Positions 40,501-52,956 of a stretch of DNA of 64,000 bases are shown piece after piece. Made by a program: the position numbers and the translations under genes. Numbering within the stretch: position 1 is the stretch's first letter; each line of letters opens with the position of its first letter. The DNA lies in contig CM067348.1 of NCBI GenBank assembly GCA_034190875.2, positions 3,822,404-3,886,403 on the forward strand, in the 5' to 3' direction. The notes beneath the pieces are model-generated. The model did no database searches, had not been told where the DNA came from, and saw nothing but the letters and a program-made list of their open reading frames with translations. The DNA comes from Urechis unicinctus (lineage: Eukaryota; Annelida; Polychaeta; Xenopneusta; Urechidae).

Positions 40501-41466
40501 GTCACAGCCACTTTCGATGATTAGGGATACGGGAATTCCGCCTATTCTTTTTACCCAATTGTGCCCTCCGGTAAATCAATAATTCGCACAATATACTGGG
40601 ATGCAAATGCCCTTTTAAGCACAGCTCGTAATAACCTTTTGCGTTATGCGCAATATCATTTTACAATCGATGTACTGTTTTATACCCAAATATATTTCAT
40701 TTATTTCCGCCGTTAGATTTTTTAGAGGCTATCGGTATTAACTGAGCGTAACATTAAGATACCAAGCGCAGCAGTTTATAGGTTAAAAGATATAAGACTT
40801 CTTGTTTAGTTTTGTTCGCTGGTCAGATGGTTCCATTGGAACGTCAACCGCCTTTCACAAGCCACCATAACTTCCTATGATCACATCTAATTAACAATTA
40901 CCCCAAGCGCACGTTCTCGTCATATCGCTAAAAGGAGGTCTATATATCACCAGATAAAAAAGCGATACGCCAAAGAGGTTGCGACACAAAACTCCCATAT
41001 AATGCAGTTATTATGGTTGTAAATCAGCAGATATTGATGTAAGCAACGTGAAGGAATTCACAGTTTTAAAGGTCTCATAGTCGCAACAACTTATGGCTCT
41101 AGATTCATCGATATTTTATATTATATATGCGATGTCAGGTTATCCTTGGTAGCAATATGGTAAGGGCCTGTGGCTGACATTTCTTCTCATCTAAATACTA
41201 CAATTGTAATCCCTATAAATCTTGGTAAAGCTTGTCCTTCATGTCACTCACCGATAAGGCTGGTTAAAGACCAATATGATAGAGGAATAGGACATCAATA
41301 CATTAGTGCGATAGGAGTTAATGGATCGTAAACATGCTTGCCAACATATAAGTAGGATCTCAGACTGATCGATCCCGCTGTCAATTCACAATACCGTGCT
41401 AAAGCAGCTTCGCTAGCTCACCAAAAATAGTGGTCGACATACAGTCGCCCAACATCTAGCAGTTAA
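40501..41466. other. No feature seen
   Basis: About 1 kb with no open frame above 60 residues, no RNA gene and no clear repeat partner elsewhere in the window. Confidence 0.5.
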
Positions 41467-41560
41467 TTCATGTGATAAGCTGCTCATATCGGTCCATCCG
41501 ATGACCTGCTCATATCGATCCATGTGATAACCTGCCCATATCAATTCATGTGATAATAGG
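41467..41560 (+). repeat. 26-bp minisatellite, about 3.6 units
   Basis: Units start at 41467, 41493, 41519 and 41545 (the last partial). The consensus resembles tccatgtgataacctgctca followed by tatcga. Units differ at a few positions. Confidence 0.9.
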
Positions 41561-43026
41561 CTCCATAATCGATATCGATAATCGGACCGTTTGAAATAGC
41601 TTGTGCAATGTCTTATTTTACGCTGTCTAACAGTTCTTAAACGAACTAATGGGAGTGAAAATGATGAGAAAGTCGGTGGGAGGGGTGATAGTGGACATTT
41701 TTGTTCCGGAAAACACGAGCCGAAATGCACCATTAAAAATGCTATTTGCCTGCATGAAGTAAATAATTACTATTAGTCAATATTGCCATCTGTTTCACTG
41801 GCCTAACAGTGTTCAAACTCGGACGTCCAGTGCTTTGATTATTATATATGTCACGATGACTAGTCTGTATATCAGCAGCAAAACAGAATGGGCAACAACG
41901 CTCTTGGCATATATTATTGCATTCGTGTGATGATCAATATTTAGATATTTCTTAACTTATTTCCAACAGCAAGGCACCAGTAGCACTCGACGAATGACAA
42001 TGTATTCCGGCCACAATAAGCAGTAACTTATTCTATGGGATCGATGTCTTCGAGTAACCCGACTGTCTCACTACCTAACTTGATGCAAGTCACGATATGA
42101 GTCATGGAAACCATTGTAAAAGGGAATATTTGCTGTTAAAAACTTCGATTGATACAACATACATTCCAACATATTGCACAACAACGCCATAAATCTGGAA
42201 CCAAACCATTGAGGTATTTAATGACACCGTACTGTTTTCATTTAGAATGTGGATTATATAAAAACATGGTTCGGTCACGAGCACTGCTTACTAAGATGCC
42301 GTCGCGTTGTAATGGTAACAAATGCTCTTGCAAGTTTACAAGCATCCAACATTTTTAGTGTTAAATGCCTCCATTCTTACACGGTACCTCGTATGCTATG
42401 TTAGACATTATACATCCAATTTAGATCTCAATTCAAAGAAAGCAGCTTTATGGTAACTTCGAATACGAACTGTAATTATATTAGTTGTTGCTACATTCCG
42501 TGCATTGACGTACGTTATGAAGATATACACGACGGCCCACATGGTAGATATCCATATGAGTAGCTGTATCAACTGGTCATCAAACTCGTTTGACAAATGC
42601 ATTCATGAGGGCTAGTGTAAACGCACGACGTGTTGTAGGCTTTGCCATATATTATTTCCCATAAACTACATTTTTATACTATAACATAATAGTATCGTTC
42701 TAGAATAAAAGACACTCCATATTGTCATTTGTGCTGATTAGCCTTATACGTATGCGTATGCTCATAGTTATAGAAACGGATCTAACAGTGGAGAAACAGC
42801 TAATTCCTCTGTCGACTTAGTGTAAACTGTTAACTCAGATATGTTCCACCCGCTAAACAGCTGCGCTTACCATATCTTTTTCCATGGTATAATGATACAT
42901 CCTTGATGGCTTTACCATTATGTGATAGTTAAAGTGCCTACAAGTACTAGATTGATATTTATAACCATTAACAAGCTCGTGTCATTTCTGGCATACCATT
43001 GCTAATTGTTAAATAATATATATACA

Positions 43027-43168
<142 letters not shown>

Positions 43169-45822
43169 TACATGTTACAGTTCTAGTATGTACCATGTGG
43201 TCCTCATACTACGATCATATTTTGGATAGCAAAATCGATTTATTGTTGTACAATATCAGTTGCTAATTTTGTTGACGTTTTTATGCATATGTATATATAA
43301 TAGCTAATAATGAATACTTTATTTCCGTAAAATATATGCATAGATAATTGAACTCATTCAGTGTAATATTGTGTAGGTGCTAACTGATAAAAAGCCCATT
43401 GGACCATTGGATGATTATGGTCACTTTTTTGTTGCGTCAAGTGTTCAGGTAACGTTCTGCAATGGCGCCAGTAGACAAAGTAAGAGAAGCTGTAGATCTA
43501 TATTGTGTGCTTGTGTAGATGGCAAGATTGTCCATTATGTAGATATGGATGAGCCATTGTTGAATTCATGCTTACGAGCGTGCTAGCATTCTCATGTAGT
43601 GGCCACGTCACCGGCAGATACGACATCAGGCAGTCATATTTGTCATTATTCTAAAAGAAAAGAAATCACTCAAATGTTGGTATAATCATGCAAAGTATGA
43701 ATAAAGAGGTGTGTTAGAGAGATTATTTTCTCTTCTGTATGATGTAACTTTGTACAAGCTTTTCGTCGTATAAAACCATCCTTTGGGACCTACTAAAATA
43801 TTACGCCTATTTTATGGCGACCATACGTTGCCTTGCCATCTTCTGCCAGAGCACCAACAACCATCTACTGAAAGAAAGCCGAGAGACGACGTTGACATTA
43901 TTGTATATATTGCCGCACATTATGTTCCATGTTGCTGTGATCAATCAAAATCAACCGATGGGTGTTTCAGAACGTATTTTATACGTAATGCTATCGAATA
44001 TGTTATGGTTAAACACAGATTTAGTTAGCGACATTTTTGCGTCACTTAACTATATTCTGGTCCATTAGCCTACAACACGACAAGAAGGGCTACAACATAT
44101 ATCCTTACTACGCCTGTAATGCAACGAAAACAATCATATTATTTTCCCAATCAAAAGAAGGTGTCACGCTCTCCTCCATGACATTACTAAAAGGAAATGT
44201 AATTATAGGATTTAGCAACACACCAACTGTAAGGTGTTGTTAGTCCATACAGCAGTACATAAAACGGGAACTAAACTTAATTATATCGGTATTTTAACTT
44301 ATATTTTGAAAATCATCACAATGTTATCTATTGCTTAACATCTGTTATATGATATAATTTCTCTAATAACGCCAGGCGATAGATCAACTGTATGAATGCT
44401 TGTGAAAACGAAGAACCAATTTCTGATAAGATTCAGATAAGCACATTCGATGAAAATGTGCTTTAGATTATATATGCTTTGGCAAGGAATACATTTAGGG
44501 ATAGTTTGATCCTGCAGCAGAAAAGTTTGTGTGTTTGACACACACGATCTCGGGCAATAATGGCTTCCTCTCTACGGCGGTCTCTCGGCATCCGATGTTA
44601 CCCTTTGTCCCACAGTGGAGCCGATATAATGAGTGTATGTGTCCCATGATAAGTTGGTCTTGCATAACTAAATTTAATCATGGAACGCAGATATTTCAAA
44701 AAAGGATATTCCGCTGGGGTATTCTGATGTGCTGTTATGCGGCGTTGCACAGCATACCCGTGTGCTATATAATAAAGCTTAGTACCGTGGGGCATTACCA
44801 TTAATACTCTACATGTCAAGTTGTCTGCTGTTTATTGGAAGTCGTCGCACACCGCGGCTTCATTTATCTTACTGTCGTATCTGCTCAGTTGTTTCATGCT
44901 TCAGTTTGTCATCACTGTAAATAATAACGATAAGCCGCCTGTTGAATTATTCATATTTTCAAGTTAGATTGTATGGGAATAGAATCGGATATCAATCAAG
45001 CATGTTCATAGAATAAATACTTATACGTAAGCAATATATGTTACAATTATAAGGCGATGCATTTTTCAAACAATAACCCACCTGAAACATGTGGCGAACA
45101 CCAATATTCAAATATAATAGTCTTGGATTTTTGACAGTGTACAAGATTTTTTTGCAAAAGCTCCCTAGCCTAGGTAATGCTGACAATATTTCGATTTTGA
45201 CATGGAGAGGGTTTGATAAGATTTGCGTCTCCTGCACTCTCATACATAGCTCAAACATGGAGATTTGCCGTTAGTGTCGTGGCGTCGCCAGTTTAAAGAA
45301 AGAAACGTGAATCGTTACATGTCAACAGCCTTCTACCTGTGTTGTGCCTAAAGAATGAAACGTTTTCTAGCTTCGCAATTAGACATCACATTAGTGCTGT
45401 TTTCTGTTTGGAAGCGCGGGTCATCAGCAGAATGTATACCATATATCTCCACAATACCTAAAACGTTAGTAAGTTTTTGTCATGGCAATAGATGCAGCAA
45501 AAGCGTCATTTGCAAGGCCCACGTCTCGCCAGTGCCATCAAGTATTTAACAGTAATTGAATGAAATATAACGCTTTTTGTGTGAGCTATGACCACAGACA
45601 TACGGCACCAAATGCCGATTATGATAGATCATCAGTATTATAGATAAACATGTGATTTTATGCTTCATAAAATTCAAAATGATCGAAGCTTTTAGGCATG
45701 CACTGCACCTACATCAATATTTTCTCAATGCTTAGCAAGCAGTTGGTTAATTACAACACGAATGATGGTGGATGCTAATGACCATGACAGAAGATTTGCA
45801 AAAGGAAGCGTATCATAACTAC

Positions 45823-45950
45823 TTGTGCTTGAGCAGCCATGCATTTAATCATCGCATTTCCATGTCAATATCGCGATTTCGTCACCAATTCAAGCACTAA
45901 TGGGATTCAGGGTAACATAAAACAATCCAATTTACATTTAAATGTAGCAT
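45823..45950 (+). repeat. Shared core module, family 2 version (first)
   Basis: gtgcttgagcagccatgcat, then catttccatgtcaatatcgc, gtcaccaattcaagcac and gggattcagggtaacat. It corresponds position by position to the family 1 module. Confidence 0.7.
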
Positions 45951-46987
45951 AGTACGTAGCGTACTTCGGCCAGATCGTACTAATGGAAGCCATGAGTTTT
46001 TTTCCATTGGCACAGAACACAATGTGTGAGCCATGTAGGATAGGTACATTACCACCGGAAACGCCCGGCAACAATCGCTACTAAAATGGCTTCTTGGTAA
46101 ATTTGTAACATTGGTTTATTTGACCGATTCAACTGCTCTTTGAAGAATTAAGCTTTGATTGCGGGAACTGCCACGCTGATAGACTGAAGAATAGTTATTT
46201 AATCTAGGCTGATAAGTTTGCATACTACTATGATATCCTCATTTGTTGTATTAAAATGTAAACGTCGAACCGGTGGAGAGGGCATACGTATTTTTTGGAT
46301 TTATGAAGACATTAGTTTAACAGATTGATGATATTTTATTAGCATATATGCATTGGTTACTAAAAGTACAAAACATAAAGTCCAATAAGTTAAAGGTCGT
46401 GATCTTGAGGTTGTAATATCACTTACCTACCGACCTACCGAATATAAATACCTCTATTGCTTATTCTAGGAGGTACAAGTCATTTGCATAATGCATGTAA
46501 AATTCAAAGTATAATCCGGATATAAAACCCGACTAGACAGAAATGATCAGGGCAGGATGTGATCCATCTTTGGTCATCTCCATTAAATGGCGTCAGATTG
46601 ATACTGCTTCAGTCAGTGGACGGCGTAGTTTGCTTTAGCACACTATCATCAGATTGTTTGCATTTTTCCGACCTTCCCATGGCTTTTGCATGTGGCTTGA
46701 ACTTTCATTACCAAAGTTTTCTTTCTAATTAATTGCGTCGACCTCTATTTTACACAGCTAATTTCGATAAACTGTCTTAAAGATCAAAACTAACGTTATT
46801 TGTCATATCCGATTTGTATGTTTCAAAATGTAGGAAAATATCTTTTAATCTGACCACGGTAGATAATTTTACATTCTCTCAAGTACTGTAGACATAAATC
46901 CGCTGAGAATGTGGTACTCGGGTTTAATTCCGATTGAAATTCCCAGAGTTCATTTTGCATCAGTTGGTCGCTAGGAGGCAGGTGGCG

Positions 46988-46995
46988 TGACGTCA
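46988..46995. promoter_or_regulatory. CRE-like palindrome, orphan copy
   Basis: A perfect tgacgtca inside ggcgtgacgtcactttagcg, in the duplicated promoter-like end. No P2X7-like exon follows this copy. Confidence 0.5.
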
Positions 46996-47437
46996 CTTTA
47001 GCGGCTCGTCCCAAGACAAATTCGAAGGCGGTATTTCGGAAGCTGAGAAAAATATATATATCTCCACAATACCTAAAACTTAAGATAGTTTTTGTCATGG
47101 CAATAGATGCAGCGAAAGCGTCATTTGCAAGGCCCCCGTCTCGCCAGTGCCATCAAGTATTTAACAGTAATTGAATGAAATATAACGCTTTTTGTGTGAG
47201 CTATGACCACAGACATACGGCACCAAATGCCGATTATGATAGATCATCAGTTTTATAGATAAACATGTGACTTTATGCTTCATAAAATTCAAAATGATCG
47301 AAGCTTTTAAGCATGCACTGCACATACATCAATATTTTCTCAATGCTTAGCAAGCGGTTGGTTAATTACAACACGAATAATGGTGGATGCTAATGACCAT
47401 GACAGAAGATTTGCAAAAGGAAGCGTATCATAACTAC

Positions 47438-47560
47438 TTGTGCTTGAGCAGCCATGCATTTAATCATCGCATTTCCATGTCAATATCGTGATTTCGTCAC
47501 CAATTCAAGCACTAATGGGATTCAGGGTAACATAAAACAATCCAATTTACATTTAAATGT
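47438..47560 (+). repeat. Shared core module, family 2 version (second)
   Basis: Tandem-duplicate partner of 45823-45950, differing by single bases. Confidence 0.75.
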
Positions 47561-48627
47561 AGCATAGTACGTAGCGTACTTCGGTCAGATCGTACTAATG
47601 GAAGCCATGCGTTTTTTCCATGGGCACAGAACACAATGTGTAAGCCATGTAGGATAGGTACATTACGACCGGAAACGCCCGGCAACAATCGCTACTAAAA
47701 TGGCTTCTTGGTAAATTTGTAACATTGCTTTATTTGACCGATTCAACTGCTCTTTGAAGAATTAAGCTTTGATTGCGGGAACTGCCTCGCTGATAGACTG
47801 AAGAATAGTTATTTAATCTAGGCTGATCAGTTTGTATACTACTATGATATCCTCATTTGTTGTATTAACATGTAAACGTCGAACCGGTGGAGAGGGCATA
47901 CGTATTTTTGGATTTATGAAGACATTAGTTTAACAGATTGATGATATTTTATAAGCATATATGCATTGGTTACTAAAAGTACAAAACATAAAGTCCAATA
48001 AGTTAAAGGTCGTGATCTTGAGGTTGTAATATCACTTACCTACCCACCTACCAAATATAAATGCCTCTATTGCTTATTCTAGGAGGTACAAGGCATTTGC
48101 ATAATGCATGTTGTACTAAATGTTACGAAAATAGCTAAAATTCAAAGTATAATCCGGATATAAAAAAACCCGACTAGACAGAACTGATCAGGGCAGGATG
48201 TGATCCATCTTTGGTCATCTCCATTAAATGGCGTCGGATTGATACTGCTTCAGTCAGTGGACGGCGTAGTTTGCTTTAGCACACTATCATCAGATTGTTT
48301 GCATTTCCCGACCTTCCCATGGCTTTTGCATGTGGCTTGAACTTTCATTACCAAAGTTTTCTTTCTAATTAATTGCGTCGACCTCTATTTTACACAGCTA
48401 ATTTCGATAAACTGTCTTAAAGATCAAAACTAACGTTATTTGTCATATCCGATTTGTATGTTTCAAAATGTAGGAAAATATCTTTTAATCTGACCACGGT
48501 AGATAATTTTACATTCTCTCAAGTACTGTGAACATAAATCCGCTGAGAATGTGGTACTCGGGTTTAATTCCGATTGAAATTCCCAGAGTTCATTTTGCAT
48601 CAGTTGGTCGCTAGGAGGCAGGTGGCG

Positions 48628-48635
48628 TGACGTCA
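48628..48635. promoter_or_regulatory. CRE-like site upstream of P2X7-like frame
   Basis: A perfect tgacgtca palindrome about 118 bp before the presumed start codon at 48753, followed by GC-richer sequence. CREB/ATF binding is inferred from the motif only. Confidence 0.5.
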
Positions 48636-48752
48636 CTTTAGCGGCTCGTCCCAAAACAAATGCGAAGGTGGTATTTCGGAAGCTGAGAAAAATTATACGA
48701 TCCGCGATTTTTTACCTGCAACTTTCCTGCCTACTGATTGGTATCTATTAAC

Positions 48753-49905
48753 ATGCCGTAATCAGATGAAGATTATGAAGCCTCATTAGGTGAAATGAGG
48801 TCTTATGATGTCCGTGGGTATTTATTTGAGCCCACACGATTGCGAATAATAATCGAGTCAGATAATTATGTTGGGAGCTTAGAAACGGATTCCGATTCGG
48901 AAAATGAATTCAGGCCAGTGGAAGTGTGGTGGGTAGAAATTTTTCGTCTCTATTAGTCTAAATGTATTAGCACCGGGGTAGAAATAACAATTCCGTGAAA
49001 TGGGGTCTATCTGGCCCACACACCCAAGTCAATAAATTCACCCAGCGCGTTCCCCGAGCGATAGTGACATGTATGATAATATATATTATTGATTGGGTGC
49101 CTGTGAACTGGCCCCTTTCAGAATTTAGACGTCCTGTTAATATATCTCTCATCAGTGTATATTTAAAAGACTAAGACTACTCTTTTGCTCACAAATAAAA
49201 TCAGAATGCTCAGAAAAATTTGTGAATCATGGACAAATTAACATGGACTGCTGGGTCAGCTTTCGTTATGTGAATGATATAACGTAGAGTTCAAAATGGC
49301 TAAAGCTTGATTTGGGCAACCATTCAGGAGTAGCTGTCATAACTGCGATCAGATGACCACATTGCAAGAATGTGTTTGTTGTCGAAATTACCCGAAGACT
49401 CTGGCAACAATGTAAGAGTGGCCATGTATAACTGAGCATCCAGAGTTCAAGTCGAACTGCTTGGATTATTATGTCCTGCTTGCATCTAAATTCGAGTACA
49501 TACAGATCGATGGACCTATAGGGGTGATGTTAACACAAATGAGTAAGTTATGCCTTTATTGAAGCACATATAAGACATACACCCACTTCTGGATATGGAC
49601 AATGTGCATCCCAAGTGTCCATGTAGTGCAATACATTTTGTAATCACGTTCAGTGCTACATGACAACAAACAGCAAAACCAGCAGTACATTTTCATCTGG
49701 AGTACATAGTTTCCCTAAGAAATAATCAATTCTTTTTTGCTCCAGGTTATTCAGATATTTGGCCTATCGCCGTATCATCTACTGGGTGTGGCACAGATTA
49801 GGTAGACATAACAGAAAAGTATGGCAATCATGTGTCGTAAACAAAATAATATCTACATTCCCAGACCCAGAGGGCCTTTACAGAGGATACCTAGAAAGTA
49901 GCTGA
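48753..49905 (+). pseudogene. P2X7 C-terminal-like domain protein, three-exon relic
   Basis: Three separated plus-strand frames match the cytosolic Cys-rich domain found at the C-terminus of P2X7 and in many stand-alone invertebrate and fish proteins. Exon 1 (48753-48932) reads SDEDYEASLGEMRSYDVRGY and LFEPT, then an acidic stretch and EVWW at a GTAGAA donor. Exon 2 (about 49328-49542) holds the metal-binding core CHNCDQMTTLQECVCC and CITEHPEFKSNCLD, with a GTAAGT donor. Exon 3 (49746-49905), after a ttttttgctccag acceptor, reads LAYRRIIYWVWHRLGRH, SCVVNKIISTFPDP and LYRGYLES before TGA. Codon 3 is TAA, exon 2 has an in-frame TAA at 49413-49415, and the obvious splice sites do not keep phase, so it is probably dead. 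There is no channel domain, so it is not a purinergic receptor. The 3' end overlaps the THAP relic tail to tail. Confidence 0.75.
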
Positions 49906-51038
49906 GAAGATTTTGTTTGCATGATTGAAGCGGCATCGGTGTGCTCCCACAAGGAGGTCCTTTGCTGGCTTTTCAAATTGAGCAGCAATAGGGGGCGGAA
50001 TACTCCTTTCCACCGAAAGAACTTTCGCCTGTCTGTAACTGGGATATTTCTCACGAAGCACAAACACTTCAGTAATGAGGTTGTCAACATAATCTGAAGC
50101 ATAACCAGTTAATAAAAGATTAGTAATAAATTGTTTTTGAATCATTAAATGGAATGTTTGGTCTTTTGTGCCAGTATAATTACCCTATGCGCACGGCAGA
50201 GACTCGTAATAAATTTATCTTAATAAATGCCAGCATTACATTATTGTTTAACTCATATTTACATATATTGAACAACAAATCCTGTGATATATACCAACCA
50301 AAAGTGATAGGAAATTTGACAGGCTTCACCACTGGATCCCCCTGTCTGGACTTTGGAAAGGACACTCCCCATTGTGCCTGGCCTTGTTGAGTGACTGCCC
50401 GAGCTCTATTGGAGTTTTCATTAAAATGCAAAACTACAAGGAGTAATCTGGAAATAAAGCACCAACAGCAGCAGATATAGTCTGGTGGTCGGGCATGCCT
50501 ATGTGAGCACACAATACACCAGCATGTCATAACTTTATAAGCACCAACATAAACCCATGTTTTACATCAGGTATTTGCAATATATACAACAATACAGTCA
50601 CACCAAAGCTCAATAAAATGAGAGCGATTCTTGTGAGATATGGAAATACCTAGAGGAATTCCCGATCGCAGCGTCACGCCGTCAGCGTCGGGAAATGTCT
50701 ACCGTTTATCGGGAGATATACACATACCTATATTTTACCTGTTGACGTCGTCTTTTCTCAAAGGCACCTCGACGTTTAACTCGATCCTGGTTCACACCCA
50801 TGTAATTGAAAATCGTTGGCATGGCACCTTGGCGAAGCCTAGGTTGTTTAGAAAAGCCCAGACTTCTGAGCAGCTCTGGGTCCGTTTCATAGGCCGTCCC
50901 TCTCAAAGTGGTCAGAGCAAAGGAGAGTTGTTTTGGTCGGCTTCCAATCCTTCCTCTTCACCTTTGGCATCCAATTCTTGTGCATGTTTCGGTCTTTCGG
51001 GAACCGTTTCTACACCCAACCGCACAACAATAAGGCAT
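49891..51038 (-). pseudogene. THAP-domain protein relic lacking its middle
   Basis: Read from 51038 leftward. The N-terminus MPYCCAVGCRNGSRKT supplies the first Cys pair of a THAP zinc finger. After a small loss of the expected F-x-x-F-P loop, another frame gives KNWMPKVKRKDWKP and LLCSDHFERD, with the C-x-x-H pair. A third frame continues TAYETDPELLRS and the signature PTIF within RQGAMPTIFNY, then KRRGAFEKRRRQQ at a good donor near 50738. Two C-terminal exons follow: 50447-50299 (HFNENSNRARAVTQQGQ, WGVSFPKSRQGDPVVKPVKF) and 50093-49891 (DYVDNLITEVFVLREKYP, SIPPPIAAQFEKPAKDLL, CRFNH). The 205-bp intron between them keeps phase exactly. A central DDE-type region expected in THAP transposases would need over 1 kb; only about 290 bp lies between the halves. 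It may be a Kolobok-like or P-like transposase derivative, or a host gene relic. Confidence 0.75.
50094..50298 (-). other. Intron in THAP relic
   Basis: On the minus strand the donor is cttttg|gttggt and the acceptor is gcttcag|attatg. Joining gives ITF-DYVDN in a single frame (phase 1), which is strong evidence that this was a spliced gene. Confidence 0.65.
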
Positions 51039-51156
51039 AATCCAAACTGTTAGTGTAACAAACCATGAAGACTTTTTCATAAACCATCATCGAGCAGAGA
51101 CAACAATGGCAAAGCTTGTTGACATTCGTGATCAGCGAGCATAGAGCAGCGAACGG

Positions 51157-51164
51157 GACGTCAC
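51157..51164. promoter_or_regulatory. CRE-like site upstream of THAP relic
   Basis: gacgtcac within cgggacgtcacgggcc, matching seven of eight bases of the CRE palindrome. It lies about 119 bp upstream of the presumed minus-strand start at 51038, mirroring the arrangement at 48628. Confidence 0.4.
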
Positions 51165-51299
51165 GGGCCAAATAATTCCGAACGTTGCCGAGCTGGATGT
51201 TCAACGAGTGGAAGAAGAAAACATACACTTTACAATCATTTTTTAAAGGAATAGGGTGCTCCAAAGTTACCGCTATTGACATGAATACCATTAATGAAG

Positions 51300-52580
51300 T
51301 TAATTCTTTCGATTTTCGCTTTAAAAAACAGTTGTGTTTATGATCTTTAAAAGACCCATACGTGCATTAATTAATGAACGCGTGGTTAATGAACTTTTTG
51401 CAGATACACTTAGGCCAAGCGTCTTGATCTCCCCATTGGTGAAATAACTCATTCTTTCTGCACATTGTTAACATATATAGCATTCAGTATGTTTTAACAC
51501 GGTGTACTGGGATAAAGAATCCATGTTTATGTCTTTTGCATCCCGTTATGAGCCGACAACATCAACGATTGTCATATTTCATGCGATAAGTTAAAAATGT
51601 ATTACTGAGATTATGTAAACAATCGATTTGACTTCAACTTCCACGTTGTAGAACAGCTGTTAACCGAGGTTCATTATGTATTATGGAAGTAACAGCACTA
51701 TACATTGAAAATTCCTCACCCAGGACTACTGTTTTTATTGCTGCCAATCTAAGCATAAAGAGAAGAGATCAATGATTTTTGTTCAGTTAGATGCGTTTTC
51801 GCGCCATTGATTTGTGACAATACTTGATAGCTTGAAATAATTATTAATATTTGTCAATATTATGATCTGTTTGAATGGCTTCGCAATGTTCGCATATGAC
51901 CTAAATGGCTTTTTGTCTTATAGATACAGGTCCGACTGCGAATTATTGCCAATCATTCCCAGAATACGTGTCAAATAAATATATTTAAGCAGCATAGCCG
52001 CATAAACACCGTCATTGTGAGCCTGTAACATATGGCCAATTAAAGACCGCCATATTGCAAATGCGTCGCAATGTCCTTGAAGGAATTCGTGATTATTTCA
52101 TTTGATCCCACAGAAATGAAGCGCCTGCGAGCAAATACGGACCAACACTTGTGACATACTATAACACTGACGGCAATCTGTTTCCTGACAAAGACAAACT
52201 GACGGTAACCCTTGGAGGCAAATTGCAAATCATTGCAGTTCAGAGTGTACAAACACATTAAACGTCAGTTTGTAGAATGACCTCTGTCTTTGTTTGACCT
52301 AAATGCACAGGTACATTGATTCACATTCTAATGCTTGTGTTTTCTTCATCACCATAAAGTGAAGGACGTATGCAAATAAACGGCACGGCTCTCAAATAGC
52401 TAGTCACTGCTACAAGCTGCTTGATCACTGCATTTGTCAACTCTCTTTAAGTTTAGATTCACAATTTTTCTCCATGCCATAGGCTTGGTTACGTTGGTAG
52501 GGGGGAAGTGCATGTGCTTATTGGGTCCTTTCATTAGAAATTCTAGCATAACCACTGGATAGGCTCGACGAACAAAGACT
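51300..52580. other. No feature seen
   Basis: AT-rich sequence. The only frame of note (52040-52258, minus, 72 residues) has no recognisable domain. No RNA gene or repeat match is seen. Confidence 0.45.
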
Positions 52581-52584
52581 TTAT

Positions 52585-52680
52585 CAGTACATATCTCATT
52601 TTGTCACCGATTCCTGCACTTGGATCAATCAGTTGCACCTCAGTGGATGACATGTATGTAGATGCCAGCGTACATTTCAC
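52585..52680 (+). repeat. Possible decayed shared module
   Basis: tacatatctcattttgtcaccgattcctgcactt, followed by cagttgcacctcagtgg and gatgccagcgtacatttcac, follows the order of the family 1 module but is far more diverged. It is a weak call. Confidence 0.35.
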
Positions 52681-52856
52681 TACGGTAAATGCAGCTGCTA
52701 GCTAAGACAGTGGCAGTTTTTGTAAGAGACTGTTTAACATTTGATATACCAGGTTAAGCAGAAGCCTATGTGGGCGATGACTTGGTACACTCAGGTAGCA
52801 CATACATAGTAATTGAACAATAGTGCTAACGTATATTCGACCAATTACACTTCATC

Positions 52857-52956
52857 AAATGAAGTAATTTCATATAGTGGATCACAACTGCTTTGGCTGT
52901 CAGCGTAATAAATGAAGTAATTTCATATAGTGGATCACAACTGCTTTGGCTGTCAG
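52857..52956 (+). repeat. 53-bp exact tandem duplication
   Basis: The string gaagtaatttcatatagtgg, continuing through ctttggctgtcag, occurs at 52861-52903 and again at 52914-52956 without change. This indicates a very recent small duplication. Confidence 0.95.

Larger units (their letters stand above)
45441..47055 (+). repeat. 1.6-kb tandem duplication, first copy
   Basis: Matches 47056-48691 head to tail with an offset of 1615 bp at the start. The join lies in an aaaatatatatatctcc string at about 47050-47066. The left part is family 2 sequence and the right part (about 46740-47050) looks like a promoter with a CRE-like site. In this first copy the promoter-like end is followed by the next repeat rather than by a gene. 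Confidence 0.9.
47056..48691 (+). repeat. 1.6-kb tandem duplication, second copy
   Basis: Near-identical to 45441-47055 with a few small indels, for example about 23 extra bases near 48112. Its promoter-like end leads into the P2X7-like open frame at 48753. A minus-strand frame (48463-48654) recurs in the first copy (46823-47098) but matches no family I know. Confidence 0.9.

Noticed and set aside
39870-40524. Leu/Ser/Tyr-rich membrane-like frames on both strands
   Set aside because: Hydrophobicity arises from the AGATAT/ATCTAT repeat, not from a membrane protein.
46823-47098. 91-residue minus frame and its 63-residue twin at 48463-48654
   Set aside because: Conserved only because the 1.6-kb segment is tandemly duplicated. 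No recognisable domain, and it overlaps the promoter-like region of the P2X7-like frame.
48753-49905. P2X purinergic receptor gene
   Set aside because: Only the Cys-rich C-terminal-like domain is present; there are no transmembrane segments or extracellular ATP-binding region, and stops interrupt it.
50640-51053. 137-residue plus frame
   Set aside because: It is the shadow of the minus-strand THAP relic, whose zinc-finger and PTIF motifs read clearly on the other strand.
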